The notes under the pieces are model-generated. The model was given only the letters and a program-made list of their open reading frames with translations. It had not been told where the DNA came from and did not search any database. The position numbers were made by a program, and so were the translations under genes. Below, piece by piece: positions 1-9,645 of a DNA stretch of 64,000 nt (position 1 is its first letter; each line of letters opens with the position of its first letter). This stretch comes from Flavobacterium sp. GSB-24 (GTDB lineage: Bacteria; Bacteroidota; Bacteroidia; Flavobacteriales; Flavobacteriaceae), in assembly GCF_027924665.1 (NCBI RefSeq), contig NZ_AP027043.1, positions 1,860,001 to 1,924,000 on the forward strand. Reading direction: 5' to 3'.

Positions 1-1
1 A

Positions 2-721
2 GTTACACCAATGCAGACTTTGGCATTATACAATTCAGTTGCAAATGATGGTGTGATGGTAAAACCGCAGTTTGTGTCTGAAATTAAAGAGTGGAATAAA
101 ACTATCAAGAAATTTGATGTTGAAGTTATAAATCCAAAAGTTTGTTCTCCAGAAACATTAAAGAAAGTGAAAGCAGTACTGCTGAATGTAGTGAAGAAAG
201 GGACAGGTTCTAAATTGTATTCGAAAGATTTTTCGATGGCAGGAAAAACAGGAACAGCTCAAATGAATTATGGAGGAAAAGAAGGAAAATCAGCGTTGTA
301 TTATGCTTCTTCTTTTGTGGGTTATTTTCCAGCAGATCATCCTAAATATTCTTGTATTGTAGTGGTTCATAAGCCAAATACGGCTAAGAATAACTATTAC
401 GGAGCAGATGTTGCAGGGCCAGTCTTTAAAAGAATCGCTCAAAAGATTTTTACTGATGCGCCTTCAACAAATAAGATTAAAAAATTAGATACTAGAATTC
501 CAAAACAGGATGCTAGTTATGATAAATATATTGTAGAAGCCAATAAAAAGGTTAATCAGATTCCGAATTTAAAAGGAATGCCGGGAATGGATGCAATTGC
601 TTTACTGGAGAATTTAGGTTTAAAAGTAAAAGTAAATGGAATGGGGAAAGTAAAGAATCAATCGATTCAAGCGGGAACCAATATTAGCAAAAACACAACA
701 ATTGTATTAGAATTATCGTGA
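2..721 (+). CDS. ftsI: Penicillin-binding protein FtsI/PBP3, C-terminal part
   Basis: Septal peptidoglycan transpeptidase; the window opens inside the gene and the frame is open from base 2, so the N-terminus and the SxxK nucleophile lie outside. The transpeptidase KTG triad is visible as AGKTGTAQ near base 242. The last ~55 residues (NQIPNLKGMPGMDAIALL onward) form a PASTA domain, as in Bacteroidota FtsI proteins, which usually bind muropeptides or beta-lactam-like ligands. The stop overlaps the GTG start of murE (GTGA), which implies translational coupling in the dcw operon. Family assignment is firm from motifs and context. The first ATG at base 11 is internal and is not a start. Confidence 0.95.
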   Translation, partial: VTPMQTLALYNSVANDGVMVKPQFVSEIKEWNKTIKKFDVEVINPKVCSPETLKKVKAVLLNVVKKGTGSKLYSKDFSMAGKTGTAQMNYGGKEGKSALYYASSFVGYFPADHPKYSCIVVVHKPNTAKNNYYGADVAGPVFKRIAQKIFTDAPSTNKIKKLDTRIPKQDASYDKYIVEANKKVNQIPNLKGMPGMDAIALLENLGLKVKVNGMGKVKNQSIQAGTNISKNTTIVLELS

Positions 722-2181
722 AAATATTAAAAGACATATTATATAAAGTAGCTATTGAATCTGTAAAAGGTTCAACAGAAACTGCTATTCAGAAAATTGA
801 ATTTGATTCACGTAAAGTCGAAGCAAATGATGTTTTCGTGGCAATTCGTGGTTCACTTTCAAATGGACATGATTATATTGAAAAAGCAATTCAATTAGGA
901 GCAAAAGCAATCATTTGCGATACGCTTCCAGAAAATATTACCAAAGATGTTACGTACATTCAGGTAAAAGATACCAATACAGCTTTGGCTTTTATGGCTG
1001 CTAATTATTTTGAAGATCCATCTGCAAAATTAAAATTAGTTGGTGTAACTGGAACAAACGGAAAAACAACAATTGCATCCTTATTATTTCAATTGTTTCA
1101 AAAAGCAGGTTTTAAAGTTGGTTTATTATCAACTGTAAAAATCATGGTTGATGAAAAAGAATATCCAGCAACGCATACAACGCCAGATTCGCTAACAATT
1201 AATCATTATTTAAATGAAATGGTCGAAGCTGGAGTTACACATTGTTTTATGGAAGTGAGTTCGCATGGAATTCATCAAAAACGTACTGAAGCATTGCATT
1301 TTGTAGGTGGAATATTTACGAATCTATCACACGATCATTTAGATTATCATCCAACTTTTGCAGAATACAGAGATGTTAAAAAGTCGTTTTTTGATTCACT
1401 TCCAAAATCAGCTTTCGTTTTATCTAACATAGATGATAAAAACGGAACTGTAATGCTGCAAAATACAGCTGCTAAAAAACAGACGTACGCCTTAAAATCT
1501 TATGCCGATTACAGAGCTCAGATTTTAGAAAGCCAATTATCAGGATTATTATTAAAAGTTAATGATAATGAGGTTTGGGTAAAGCTAATTGGAACTTTTA
1601 ATGCATACAATGTTTTAGCTATTTATGGAACAGCTGTAGAGCTTGGAATTGATAGTCTTGAAGCGTTGCGCTTACTATCTGATTTAGAAAGTGTTTCGGG
1701 TCGTTTTCAGTATATTGTATCAGACGGAGGAATTACGGCTGTTGTAGATTACGCACATACGCCAGACGCTTTAGAAAATGTTTTGAAGACGATAAATGAT
1801 ATTCGTACCAAAAATGAACAGTTAATCACTGTTGTGGGTTGTGGCGGAAATAGAGATAAAACGAAACGTCCTATTATGGCGAAAATTGCTTCAGATTTGA
1901 GTGATAAAGCTATTCTGACTTCTGATAATCCAAGAAATGAAGATCCAGAAGTCATTTTGGATGAAATGGAGCAGGGAGTGGAGCCTCACAACTATAAAAA
2001 AATGCTGCGAATTACAGATAGAAAACAAGCTATTAAAACCGCTTGTCAATTGGCTCAGCCAAAAGATATTATTCTGATTGCCGGTAAAGGACATGAAACG
2101 TATCAGGAAATAAATGGTGTTCGTCATCATTTTGATGATATGGAAACAGTAAAGGAAATTTTAGAACAATTGAACAAATAA
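718..2181 (+). CDS. murE: UDP-MurNAc-L-Ala-D-Glu: meso-DAP ligase
   Basis: Cytoplasmic Mur ligase that adds the third amino acid of the peptidoglycan stem peptide, using ATP. The ATP loop GTNGKTT is at residues 112-118, and the DNPR motif (residues 403-406, within TSDNPRNEDP) is the signature of enzymes that take meso-diaminopimelate rather than lysine. 487 aa is a normal length. The start is GTG at 718, overlapping the ftsI stop; this leaves no gap and fits a normal MurE N-terminus. A 110-bp repeat-bearing spacer separates it from mraY. DAP specificity is inferred from the motif. Confidence 0.96.
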   Translation: MKILKDILYKVAIESVKGSTETAIQKIEFDSRKVEANDVFVAIRGSLSNGHDYIEKAIQLGAKAIICDTLPENITKDVTYIQVKDTNTALAFMAANYFEDPSAKLKLVGVTGTNGKTTIASLLFQLFQKAGFKVGLLSTVKIMVDEKEYPATHTTPDSLTINHYLNEMVEAGVTHCFMEVSSHGIHQKRTEALHFVGGIFTNLSHDHLDYHPTFAEYRDVKKSFFDSLPKSAFVLSNIDDKNGTVMLQNTAAKKQTYALKSYADYRAQILESQLSGLLLKVNDNEVWVKLIGTFNAYNVLAIYGTAVELGIDSLEALRLLSDLESVSGRFQYIVSDGGITAVVDYAHTPDALENVLKTINDIRTKNEQLITVVGCGGNRDKTKRPIMAKIASDLSDKAILTSDNPRNEDPEVILDEMEQGVEPHNYKKMLRITDRKQAIKTACQLAQPKDIILIAGKGHETYQEINGVRHHFDDMETVKEILEQLNK

Positions 2182-2184
2182 CAA

Positions 2185-2275
2185 AATCAAAATTCCAAAT
2201 TCCAAAATCCAATGCAACATTGGAATTGGTCTCGAAGTTTCGGGATAAAAATTGGAATTTTAATTCAAAATTGGA
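2185..2275. repeat. Dispersed intergenic repeat (AATTCCAA / TTCGGGATA type)
   Basis: The murE-mraY spacer holds short direct and inverted copies of AATTCCAA around a core CTCGAAGTTTCGGGATAAAA. A closely related sequence with the same order of blocks lies at 13776-13858, and an inverted partial core at 36797-36830. It lies between two co-directional dcw genes; the inverted AATTCCAA/TTGGAATT blocks could fold in the transcript. Confidence 0.7.
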
Positions 2276-2293
2276 ATTTAAAATAAAAGATAT

Positions 2294-3529
2294 ATGCTAT
2301 ACTATTTATTTGAATATTTTGACAAGACATTAGATTTACCTGGAACAGGAGTGTTTCAGTACATCACATTTAGATCGGCTTTGGCATTTATGCTTTCATT
2401 GCTTTTATCAACAATTTATGGTAAAAGGGTAATTAATTTTCTTCGACGCCAGCAAGTTGGAGAAACTGTTCGTGAACTAGGTCTTGCAGGTCAAAATGAA
2501 AAAGCTGGTACACCAACAATGGGCGGATTGATTATCATTTTTGCCACATTAGTTCCAGTTTTGTTATTTGCTCGATTACATAACATTTATATAGTATTGC
2601 TTATTGTAACTACATTATGGATGGGAACAATTGGTTTTGTTGACGATTACATCAAAATATTTAAAAAAGATAAACAAGGACTTAAAGGTATTTTTAAAGT
2701 TATTGGTCAGGTTGGATTAGGAATTATCGTTGGAGCTGTTCTTTATTTTAACCCTGCTGTTACAGTAAGAACAGATACAGGACGTACGGATGTTTTTAAA
2801 ACAAGCACTGCAAATACAACTGTTGTGTTATCTGCACCTGTAGAAGAGAAATCAACAGCAACAACAATTCCATTTGTAAAAAACAATGAATTTGACTATG
2901 CTGAAATCTTGTCGTTTATGGGAGATGGATATGAAAAATGGGCTTGGTTAATATTTATTCCAGTTGTAATTTTTATCATCACAGCGGTTTCAAACGGAGC
3001 CAATTTAACAGATGGAATCGATGGACTCGCCGCAGGAACTTCGGCAATTTCTGTCCTTGCCCTCGGTATATTCACGTTTGTTTCTGGAAATATTATTTTC
3101 TCGAATTATCTAAATATTATGTATATCCCCAATTCGGGAGAAATGACGGTTTTTATTTCAGCTTTTGTTGGAGCGCTGATTGGTTTTCTTTGGTACAATT
3201 CATATCCGGCATCTGTCTTTATGGGTGATACAGGTAGTTTAACAATTGGAGGAATTATCGCTGTTTTGGCAATTGCAGTTCGTAAAGAAATATTGATTGT
3301 TTTGTTCTGTGGTATTTTCTTAGCAGAAAGTGCTTCAGTAATTATTCAAGTATCTTATTTTAAATATACAAAAAAGAGGTTTGGTGAAGGTCGAAGAATT
3401 TTCTTGATGTCGCCGCTTCATCATCATTATCAGAAAAAAGGATATCATGAAAGTAAAATAGTGACCCGTTTCTGGATTGTTGCAGTGATGTTAGCCATAT
3501 TGTCAATTATTACTTTAAAATTAAGATAA
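2294..3529 (+). CDS. mraY: Phospho-MurNAc-pentapeptide transferase
   Basis: Integral membrane enzyme that moves phospho-MurNAc-pentapeptide onto undecaprenyl phosphate, giving lipid I. Hallmarks seen are the catalytic Asp pair in GFVDDYIK (D117, D118), [10 protein letters not shown] at 237-246, and the His cluster HHHYQKKG near residue 376. About ten hydrophobic segments are present. At 411 aa it is longer than the ~360 aa of E. coli because of a hydrophilic insert near residues 155-215, which I know as a common Bacteroidota feature. Its stop is directly followed by the murD start. Confidence 0.97.
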   Translation: MLYYLFEYFDKTLDLPGTGVFQYITFRSALAFMLSLLLSTIYGKRVINFLRRQQVGETVRELGLAGQNEKAGTPTMGGLIIIFATLVPVLLFARLHNIYIVLLIVTTLWMGTIGFVDDYIKIFKKDKQGLKGIFKVIGQVGLGIIVGAVLYFNPAVTVRTDTGRTDVFKTSTANTTVVLSAPVEEKSTATTIPFVKNNEFDYAEILSFMGDGYEKWAWLIFIPVVIFIITAVSNGANLTDGIDGLAAGTSAISVLALGIFTFVSGNIIFSNYLNIMYIPNSGEMTVFISAFVGALIGFLWYNSYPASVFMGDTGSLTIGGIIAVLAIAVRKEILIVLFCGIFLAESASVIIQVSYFKYTKKRFGEGRRIFLMSPLHHHYQKKGYHESKIVTRFWIVAVMLAILSIITLKLR

Positions 3530-4861
3530 ATGAGGCTAGTAGTACTTGGGGGAGGAGAAAGTGGAGTTGGAACCGCAATCCTCGGGAAAAAACAAGGATA
3601 CGATGTTTTCGTGTCAGATTTTGGAAAGATAAAAGAGAGTTACAAAGAAGTTCTTATCATTAATAAAATTGCCTGGGAAGAAGAGCAGCATACAGAAGAT
3701 TTGATTTTGAATGCCGATGTCGTAATGAAAAGCCCAGGAATTCCAGATAAATCACCAATAGTAAAAAAGCTGGTTGCAGCAGGGATTAAGGTGATTTCTG
3801 AAATTGAATTTGCAGCACCTTTTACAGAAGCAATGACAATAGGAATTACTGGAAGTAACGGTAAGACAACAACAACAATGCTGACTTATCATTTGCTGAA
3901 ATCGGCAGGATTAAATGTCGGTTTAGGCGGTAATATCGGAAAGAGCTTTGCTTGGCAGGTAGCCGAAAATAAATTTGATGCATACGTTCTTGAATTAAGC
4001 AGTTTTCAGTTAGACGGAATAATAGATTACAGACCAGATATTGCCATAATAACCAATATTAGTCCAGACCATTTAGATCGATACGAATATAAATATCAAA
4101 ATTATATTAATTCGAAATTCCGGATAACGATGAACCAGACCGAAAGCGACTATCTCATTTACGATGCAGACGATGAGGCAAGCACAGAATGGTTAAAGAG
4201 TAACAAAACAAAAGCAAAATTAATTCCTTTTTCATTAACGAAAACATTCGATGAAGGGGCTTCTATAAATAACAACAAAATGGAAATAAAGATCAACCAA
4301 GAAGAGTTTACAATGGAAACAGAATACATTGCGTTAGAAGGAAAACATAATATGAAAAATGCAATGGCAGCAAGCTCTGTGGCGAAATTGATGCAGATTA
4401 GAAATGCAACTATTCGTGAAAGTTTATCTAATTTTCAAGGTGTTGAGCACCGTTTAGAAAAAGTATTAAAAATACAAAACGTTCAATATATCAATGACTC
4501 AAAAGCGACCAATGTAAATGCTACATTCTTTGCTTTAGATAGTATGAATGTTCCAACCGTGTGGATCGTGGGTGGTGTTGACAAAGGAAACGATTATAAC
4601 GAATTAATGTCATTAGTCCGCGAAAAAGTAAAAGCGATTATTTGTTTAGGAGTAGACAACCGTAAAATTATAGATGCTTTTGGAAACGTTGTTGATATTA
4701 TGGTTGAAGTGAACAATATGAACGATGCAGTAAAAACGGCTCAAAGATTAACAGAAAAAGGTGATGCAGTATTGTTGTCTCCAGCCTGCGCAAGTTTTGA
4801 TTTATTTGAAAACTACGAAGACAGAGGAAAACAATTTAAGCAAGCGGTACACAACTTGTAG
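3530..4861 (+). CDS. murD: UDP-MurNAc-L-alanine: D-glutamate ligase
   Basis: Cytoplasmic Mur ligase adding D-glutamate to UDP-MurNAc-L-Ala. The ATP loop GSNGKTT is at residues 108-114, followed by the family's NISPDHLDR motif, and YINDSKATN marks the C-terminal ligase domain. 443 aa is normal. The ATG abuts the mraY stop with no spacer, so the two are surely co-transcribed. A 78-bp spacer rich in GAAACTTGAAAC-like units follows before ftsW. Confidence 0.97.
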   Translation: MRLVVLGGGESGVGTAILGKKQGYDVFVSDFGKIKESYKEVLIINKIAWEEEQHTEDLILNADVVMKSPGIPDKSPIVKKLVAAGIKVISEIEFAAPFTEAMTIGITGSNGKTTTTMLTYHLLKSAGLNVGLGGNIGKSFAWQVAENKFDAYVLELSSFQLDGIIDYRPDIAIITNISPDHLDRYEYKYQNYINSKFRITMNQTESDYLIYDADDEASTEWLKSNKTKAKLIPFSLTKTFDEGASINNNKMEIKINQEEFTMETEYIALEGKHNMKNAMAASSVAKLMQIRNATIRESLSNFQGVEHRLEKVLKIQNVQYINDSKATNVNATFFALDSMNVPTVWIVGGVDKGNDYNELMSLVREKVKAIICLGVDNRKIIDAFGNVVDIMVEVNNMNDAVKTAQRLTEKGDAVLLSPACASFDLFENYEDRGKQFKQAVHNL

Positions 4862-4864
4862 AAT

Positions 4865-4938
4865 AAAAGTTTCAAGTTTCAAGTTTCATGTTATGAGGAA
4901 CTTGAAACCTGAAACAAAAGAAACCTGAAACTAAAAAC
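4865..4938. repeat. Short interspersed TTTCAAGTTTC / GAAACTTGAAAC repeats
   Basis: The murD-ftsW spacer consists almost wholly of TTTCAAG-type units on one side and their complements (ACTTGAAACC, GAAACCTGAAAC) on the other, so it can fold back on itself. Similar TTTCAGG units recur near 50495-50545. It is an AT-rich dispersed repeat without coding potential. Confidence 0.65.
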
Positions 4939-4939
4939 A

Positions 4940-6250
4940 ATGAAGCAATTAGTAAACAAACTAAAAGGAGATAGGGTAATATGGTCATTTGTGGCTTTAT
5001 TGGCGTTATTTTCGTTTATGCCTGTTTTTAGTGCGAGTAGTAATCTGGCTTATATTGGTCATGGAACCGGTAATACATTGGGTTATTTGGTAAAACATTT
5101 GGCTCACGTTTGTATAGGTTTTCTAATTATATACTGGGTTCACAAAGTGCCGTATCATTATTTTAGAGCGATTTCTAAAATAGCGCTTCCAGTAGTTTGG
5201 ATTCTATTATTGTACACATTATTAAAAGGAACCGTAATTGCGGGCGCAAATGCAAGTCGATGGATTCAGGTTCCGTTTATTGGAATCACGTTTCAGACTT
5301 CGACTCTAGCAGCAAGCGTATTGTTTATTTATGTTGCGCGTTATTTGTCAAAAAAGAAAGAAGAAAATGAGCCGTTTCAAACCTCATTTATTCAACTTTG
5401 GATTCCGGTATTTATCACTTTGGCACTTATATTACCAGCCAACTTTTCGACCACAGCGTTGATTTTTTCGATGGTTATGATGCTAACGTTCATTGGTAAA
5501 TATCCATTAAAATATATAGGATTTATTATAGGTTCAGGAATTGCAATGCTGGCATTTTTCCTTTTGGTAGCCAAAGCTTTTCCAGACTCTAGGTTTTTCA
5601 GCAGGGTTTCAACATGGGAAAGCCGTATCATGAACTTTACGACAGATAAACCAGACGAAGACGATTATCAAATTGAAAAAGCAAAAATTGCGATTGCTTC
5701 AGGTAGATTAGGCGGATTAGGACCTGGAAAAAGTGTTCAAAAGAACTTTCTTCCACAATCATCTTCCGATTTTATTTACGCAATTGTAGTTGAAGAATAT
5801 GGCTTAGTTGGAGGAGTTTCGATATTACTTCTGTATTTATTGCTGTTGTTCAGATTTGTGATTGCCTCTCATAAAGCAAACACCTTATTTGGAAAATTAG
5901 TCGTCGTCGGTCTCGGATTTCCGATGATATTCCAAGCGATGATTAATATGGCGGTAGCGGTTGAACTGTTACCCGTAACTGGACAGACACTGCCATTGAT
6001 AAGTAGTGGAGGAAGTTCGATCTGGATGACTTGTTTCTCGCTGGGAATAATAATCAGTGTTACGAAAAAAGAGGAAGAAATTGCCGAAGAAAAAAAGGAA
6101 AAAGAAAAAAGAAAAGAAGCATTACAGCGATTGATCGATAAAGAACTGGCAGAAGAAGATTTAGTTCCTCAAGAAATATATGAAGAAGAGCAAATGTATT
6201 CTATAGAAGATAATTCGAGGAATCCGATGAATGCAGTTTTAAACAAATAA
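4940..6250 (+). CDS. ftsW: SEDS-family septal glycan polymerase FtsW
   Basis: Multi-pass membrane peptidoglycan glycosyltransferase that works with FtsI at the septum. Roughly ten hydrophobic segments are seen, and the C-terminal half shows the SEDS block with VEEYGLVGG and PLISSGGSS. It lies between murD and murG, the usual dcw place for ftsW rather than rodA. The C-terminal ~55 residues are a charged, Lys/Glu-rich cytoplasmic tail (EEEIAEEKKEKEKRKEAL) longer than in E. coli, possibly coiled coil. Confidence 0.93.
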   Translation: MKQLVNKLKGDRVIWSFVALLALFSFMPVFSASSNLAYIGHGTGNTLGYLVKHLAHVCIGFLIIYWVHKVPYHYFRAISKIALPVVWILLLYTLLKGTVIAGANASRWIQVPFIGITFQTSTLAASVLFIYVARYLSKKKEENEPFQTSFIQLWIPVFITLALILPANFSTTALIFSMVMMLTFIGKYPLKYIGFIIGSGIAMLAFFLLVAKAFPDSRFFSRVSTWESRIMNFTTDKPDEDDYQIEKAKIAIASGRLGGLGPGKSVQKNFLPQSSSDFIYAIVVEEYGLVGGVSILLLYLLLLFRFVIASHKANTLFGKLVVVGLGFPMIFQAMINMAVAVELLPVTGQTLPLISSGGSSIWMTCFSLGIIISVTKKEEEIAEEKKEKEKRKEALQRLIDKELAEEDLVPQEIYEEEQMYSIEDNSRNPMNAVLNK

Positions 6251-6289
6251 AATAAAAAAAATAGTTTTTAAAACGTTGTAATTTTTTAA

Positions 6290-7378
6290 ATGATGACAAA
6301 GTATAAATTCATACTTAGCGGAGGAGGAACAGGAGGACATATTTATCCTGCGATTGCGATTGCAAATGAATTAAAATTACAATTTCCTGATGCAGAATTT
6401 CTTTTTGTTGGTGCCAGAGATAAAATGGAAATGCAGAAAGTGCCTCAGGCAGGTTACGAGATAAAAGGTCTTTGGATAGCTGGTTTACAAAGAAAATTGA
6501 CTTTACAAAATATGATGTTTCCTCTTAAACTAGCAAGCAGTTTATTGGAATCAAGAAGAATTATTAAAAAATTCAAACCAAATGTAGTAATAGGCACGGG
6601 TGGTTTTGCCAGCGGACCTTTACTGCAGGCGGCTGGTTCGGCAGGAATTCCGACAGTGGTTCAAGAGCAGAATTCATTTCCGGGAATCACTAATAAATTA
6701 TTGAGTAAAAAAGCGAATAAAATTTGTGTAGCCTATCAAAATTTGGAACGTTTTTTTCCGAAAGAAAAAATTGTTTTAACTGGAAATCCAGTACGTCAGG
6801 ATTTAATTGATATCGACAGTAAACGTGATGAAGCAATTTCGTTTTATGGTTTAGATCCAAATAAAAAAACTTTGTTGGTTTTAGGGGGAAGTTTAGGAGC
6901 GAGAAGAATCAATCAGTTAATTGAAAAAGAATTGCAAAATTTTCTTTCGCAAGATGTTCAGGTAATCTGGCAATGTGGAAAATTATATTTTGAAGATTAT
7001 AAAAAATACAATCAGCCAAATGTAAAAGTGGTTGATTTTATTGAAAGAATGGATTTTGTATATGCAGCATCAGATGTAATAATTTCACGAGCAGGAGCTT
7101 CGTCAGTATCAGAATTATGTATTGTTGGAAAACCAGTGATTTTTATTCCGTCTCCGAATGTTGCTGAGGATCACCAGACTAAAAATGCGCAGGCAATTGT
7201 AGATTCAAAAGGTGCAATTTTATTGAAAGAATCTGAATTGGAAAGTCAATTTAGCATCGTTTTTGAAGCGCTGCTGAAAGATCAGGGAAAACAGAAACAA
7301 TTAAGTGATAATATCAAAAAATTAGCAATGCCAAATGCTACGAAAGTAATTGTAGAAGAAATAAAAAAGTTGTTATAA
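6290..7378 (+). CDS. murG: UDP-GlcNAc: lipid I GlcNAc transferase
   Basis: Peripheral membrane GT-B glycosyltransferase that converts lipid I to lipid II. The glycine-rich N-terminal loop [10 protein letters not shown] is at residues 11-20, and the second nucleotide-binding half has [12 protein letters not shown] and [12 protein letters not shown]. 362 aa is normal. Two ATGs are adjacent at 6290 and 6293; either could be used. A spacer of about 200 bp without an ORF separates it from murC. Confidence 0.96.
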   Translation: MMTKYKFILSGGGTGGHIYPAIAIANELKLQFPDAEFLFVGARDKMEMQKVPQAGYEIKGLWIAGLQRKLTLQNMMFPLKLASSLLESRRIIKKFKPNVVIGTGGFASGPLLQAAGSAGIPTVVQEQNSFPGITNKLLSKKANKICVAYQNLERFFPKEKIVLTGNPVRQDLIDIDSKRDEAISFYGLDPNKKTLLVLGGSLGARRINQLIEKELQNFLSQDVQVIWQCGKLYFEDYKKYNQPNVKVVDFIERMDFVYAASDVIISRAGASSVSELCIVGKPVIFIPSPNVAEDHQTKNAQAIVDSKGAILLKESELESQFSIVFEALLKDQGKQKQLSDNIKKLAMPNATKVIVEEIKKLL

Positions 7379-7580
7379 TATAAATTTTGGCGAAAATTAT
7401 ACAACATCAAGAGAAAAGAAGAACGCTATTTTAGGGGACTTTCGATTCTTATAAGTATAAAAACATAATGGCTTAGTTTTTAGTTTTTTAGGAAAAACCA
7501 AGATGAAAGCTTAACACAATTATAAAGCATAAAGTTTATGGTTTAGCGCCTGAAACTTAATACTTAAAGAAGAAATTAAG

Positions 7581-8930
7581 ATGAATTTAAATCAAATACA
7601 GAACGTTTATTTTATTGGTATCGGAGGAATCGGAATGAGTGCCTTGGCTCGTTATTTCAAATATATTGGAAAACAAGTTTCAGGTTATGATAAAACCCCT
7701 TCTATGCTGACAAGTGAATTGATTGAAAGTGGTATTGATATTCATTTTGAAGATAATATTAGTTTAATTCCAACCGATTATTATGTTGAGAATACACTGG
7801 TAATTTTTACACCAGCGGTTCCAAAAACACATTCAGAATGGAATTATTTTATAGAAAGACATTACGAGGTTAAAAAACGTGCAGAAGTTCTTGGAATTAT
7901 AAGTAAAGATACATTTTGTTTTGCAGTTGCTGGAACACACGGAAAAACAACAACATCTAGTATTCTGGGGCATATTTTATTTCAAAGCGGAGCTGATGTT
8001 ACAGCTTTTATTGGAGGAATTGTTGAAAATTATAATTCAAATCTAATTGGAAGCGGAAAAACAGTAACTGTTGTTGAAGCCGATGAATTTGACAGATCAT
8101 TTTTGCATTTACGTCCGGATATCGCGTGTGTAACGTCTATGGATGCAGATCATTTGGATATTTATGGAACTAGTGAGGCAATTGAGGATTCTTTTAGAGA
8201 ATTTGCGGCAAAAGTAGAAGATAAAAACAATCTCTTCATAACAAAAGAATTACCTCTTGAGGGCGTTCAATGTGCTATAAATGAAGATGCTGTATATAAG
8301 GCTTTTAATGTTCGAATAGAAGATGGCGCTTATGTTTTTGATGTGCAGACACCGTCAGAAATTATGAAAGACCTACGTTTTGGGCTGCCTGGGAAACACA
8401 ATTTAATGAATGGATTGATGGCTATTGCGATGGCTAACACTTTTGGCACCCCGACCGAGTCTATTGCAAAAGCCATTGCTTCATTCAACGGAATCAGAAG
8501 ACGTTTTTCGTATCAAATTAAGAGTGAAAAATTAGTATATATTGATGATTATGCACATCATCCGACAGAAATAAATGCTGTTCATCAGGCAGTTAGGGAA
8601 TTGTATCCAGGTCGTAAAGTGCTGGCCATTTTTCAGCCTCATTTATTTAGCAGAACAAAAGATTTTGCTGATGGATTTGCCGAAAGCTTATCAAAATTTG
8701 ATGAAGTGTTTTTAATGGATATTTACCCAGCTAGAGAACTTCCGATGGAAGGAGTAACATCTGAATGGCTTTTGGGTAAAATGACAAATTCGAACAAAAA
8801 AATTGTTGCAAAAAACGATTTATTGCGTGAAATCAAAGCCAGCGATGCACCAATAATTGTGACAATTGGAGCTGGTGATATAGGAGAAATGGTTCCGTCA
8901 ATTAAAAAAATGCTAAATGAAAATATTTAA
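7581..8930 (+). CDS. murC: UDP-MurNAc: L-alanine ligase
   Basis: First Mur ligase of stem peptide synthesis. The UDP-binding GIGGIGMS is at residues 13-20, the ATP loop GTHGKTT at 118-124, and DDYAHHPTEI in the C-terminal half is typical of MurC. 449 aa is normal. A purine-rich stretch (AAAGAAGAAA) precedes the ATG. Its last 14 bases overlap ftsQ, which suggests coupled translation. Confidence 0.97.
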   Translation: MNLNQIQNVYFIGIGGIGMSALARYFKYIGKQVSGYDKTPSMLTSELIESGIDIHFEDNISLIPTDYYVENTLVIFTPAVPKTHSEWNYFIERHYEVKKRAEVLGIISKDTFCFAVAGTHGKTTTSSILGHILFQSGADVTAFIGGIVENYNSNLIGSGKTVTVVEADEFDRSFLHLRPDIACVTSMDADHLDIYGTSEAIEDSFREFAAKVEDKNNLFITKELPLEGVQCAINEDAVYKAFNVRIEDGAYVFDVQTPSEIMKDLRFGLPGKHNLMNGLMAIAMANTFGTPTESIAKAIASFNGIRRRFSYQIKSEKLVYIDDYAHHPTEINAVHQAVRELYPGRKVLAIFQPHLFSRTKDFADGFAESLSKFDEVFLMDIYPARELPMEGVTSEWLLGKMTNSNKKIVAKNDLLREIKASDAPIIVTIGAGDIGEMVPSIKKMLNENI

Positions 8931-9639
8931 TTGGACAAATATTCGATTAGTACTTATTTTAGGTCTTGTAGTTTTTTTATTTTCATTCGCACAACATCGA
9001 AATGGCGATCGAAAATTGAAAAAATCGATGGTCGTTTTTGTAGGAGAAAATACGCTTTTTGTGAAGCCTGAAACGGTTAATAAATTGTTGATAGAAAATA
9101 AAAGAGACGCTTCAAGTATTAGAAAAGATGAAGTAGATTTGAATAAGATAGAGAAAACCCTCGATACACAAGAGATGATTGAGAAGTCAAATGTTTTTGT
9201 AAGTATCGATGGAGTTCTAAAAGCAGTAGTAAAACAGAAGACGCCCATAGCAAGAGTTTATGACGGCGACGCTTCTTTTTATATTGATTACGAGGGTAAT
9301 AAAATGCCTTTGTCTGACAATTTTACTGCAAGAGTTCCGCTTGTTTCAGGGGCAATTAATAAAAAAAATAACGAAGATTTAGCAGCTTTATTTCGCACAA
9401 TTTATGACGATGCGTTTTTGAAAAAAAACATCATTGCAATAGAGATTATGCCGAATGGAAGCCTAAAAATGTTTAATCGTAACTATGATTACTTCATAGA
9501 TTTCGGCAGAACAATGAATGTTGATAAGAAATTTAGAAACTATAAAGCCTTTTTTCAAAAAGCAGTTTTAGATAGTTCGTTATATAAATACAGTAAAATT
9601 GACCTTAGGTTTACGGAACAAGTAGTTTGCACTAAATAA
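8917..9639 (+). CDS. ftsQ: Cell division protein FtsQ/DivIB
   Basis: Bitopic divisome protein. One membrane segment lies at residues ~8-26 (LVLILGLVVFLFSFA), followed by a periplasmic part whose first section looks like a POTRA domain; sequence conservation in this family is low, so position between murC and ftsA carries much of the weight. 240 aa fits Bacteroidota FtsQ. The start ATG is inside murC (14-base overlap) and the stop is 6 bases before ftsA. Confidence 0.88.
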   Translation: MKIFNWTNIRLVLILGLVVFLFSFAQHRNGDRKLKKSMVVFVGENTLFVKPETVNKLLIENKRDASSIRKDEVDLNKIEKTLDTQEMIEKSNVFVSIDGVLKAVVKQKTPIARVYDGDASFYIDYEGNKMPLSDNFTARVPLVSGAINKKNNEDLAALFRTIYDDAFLKKNIIAIEIMPNGSLKMFNRNYDYFIDFGRTMNVDKKFRNYKAFFQKAVLDSSLYKYSKIDLRFTEQVVCTK

Positions 9640-9645
9640 TAGAAA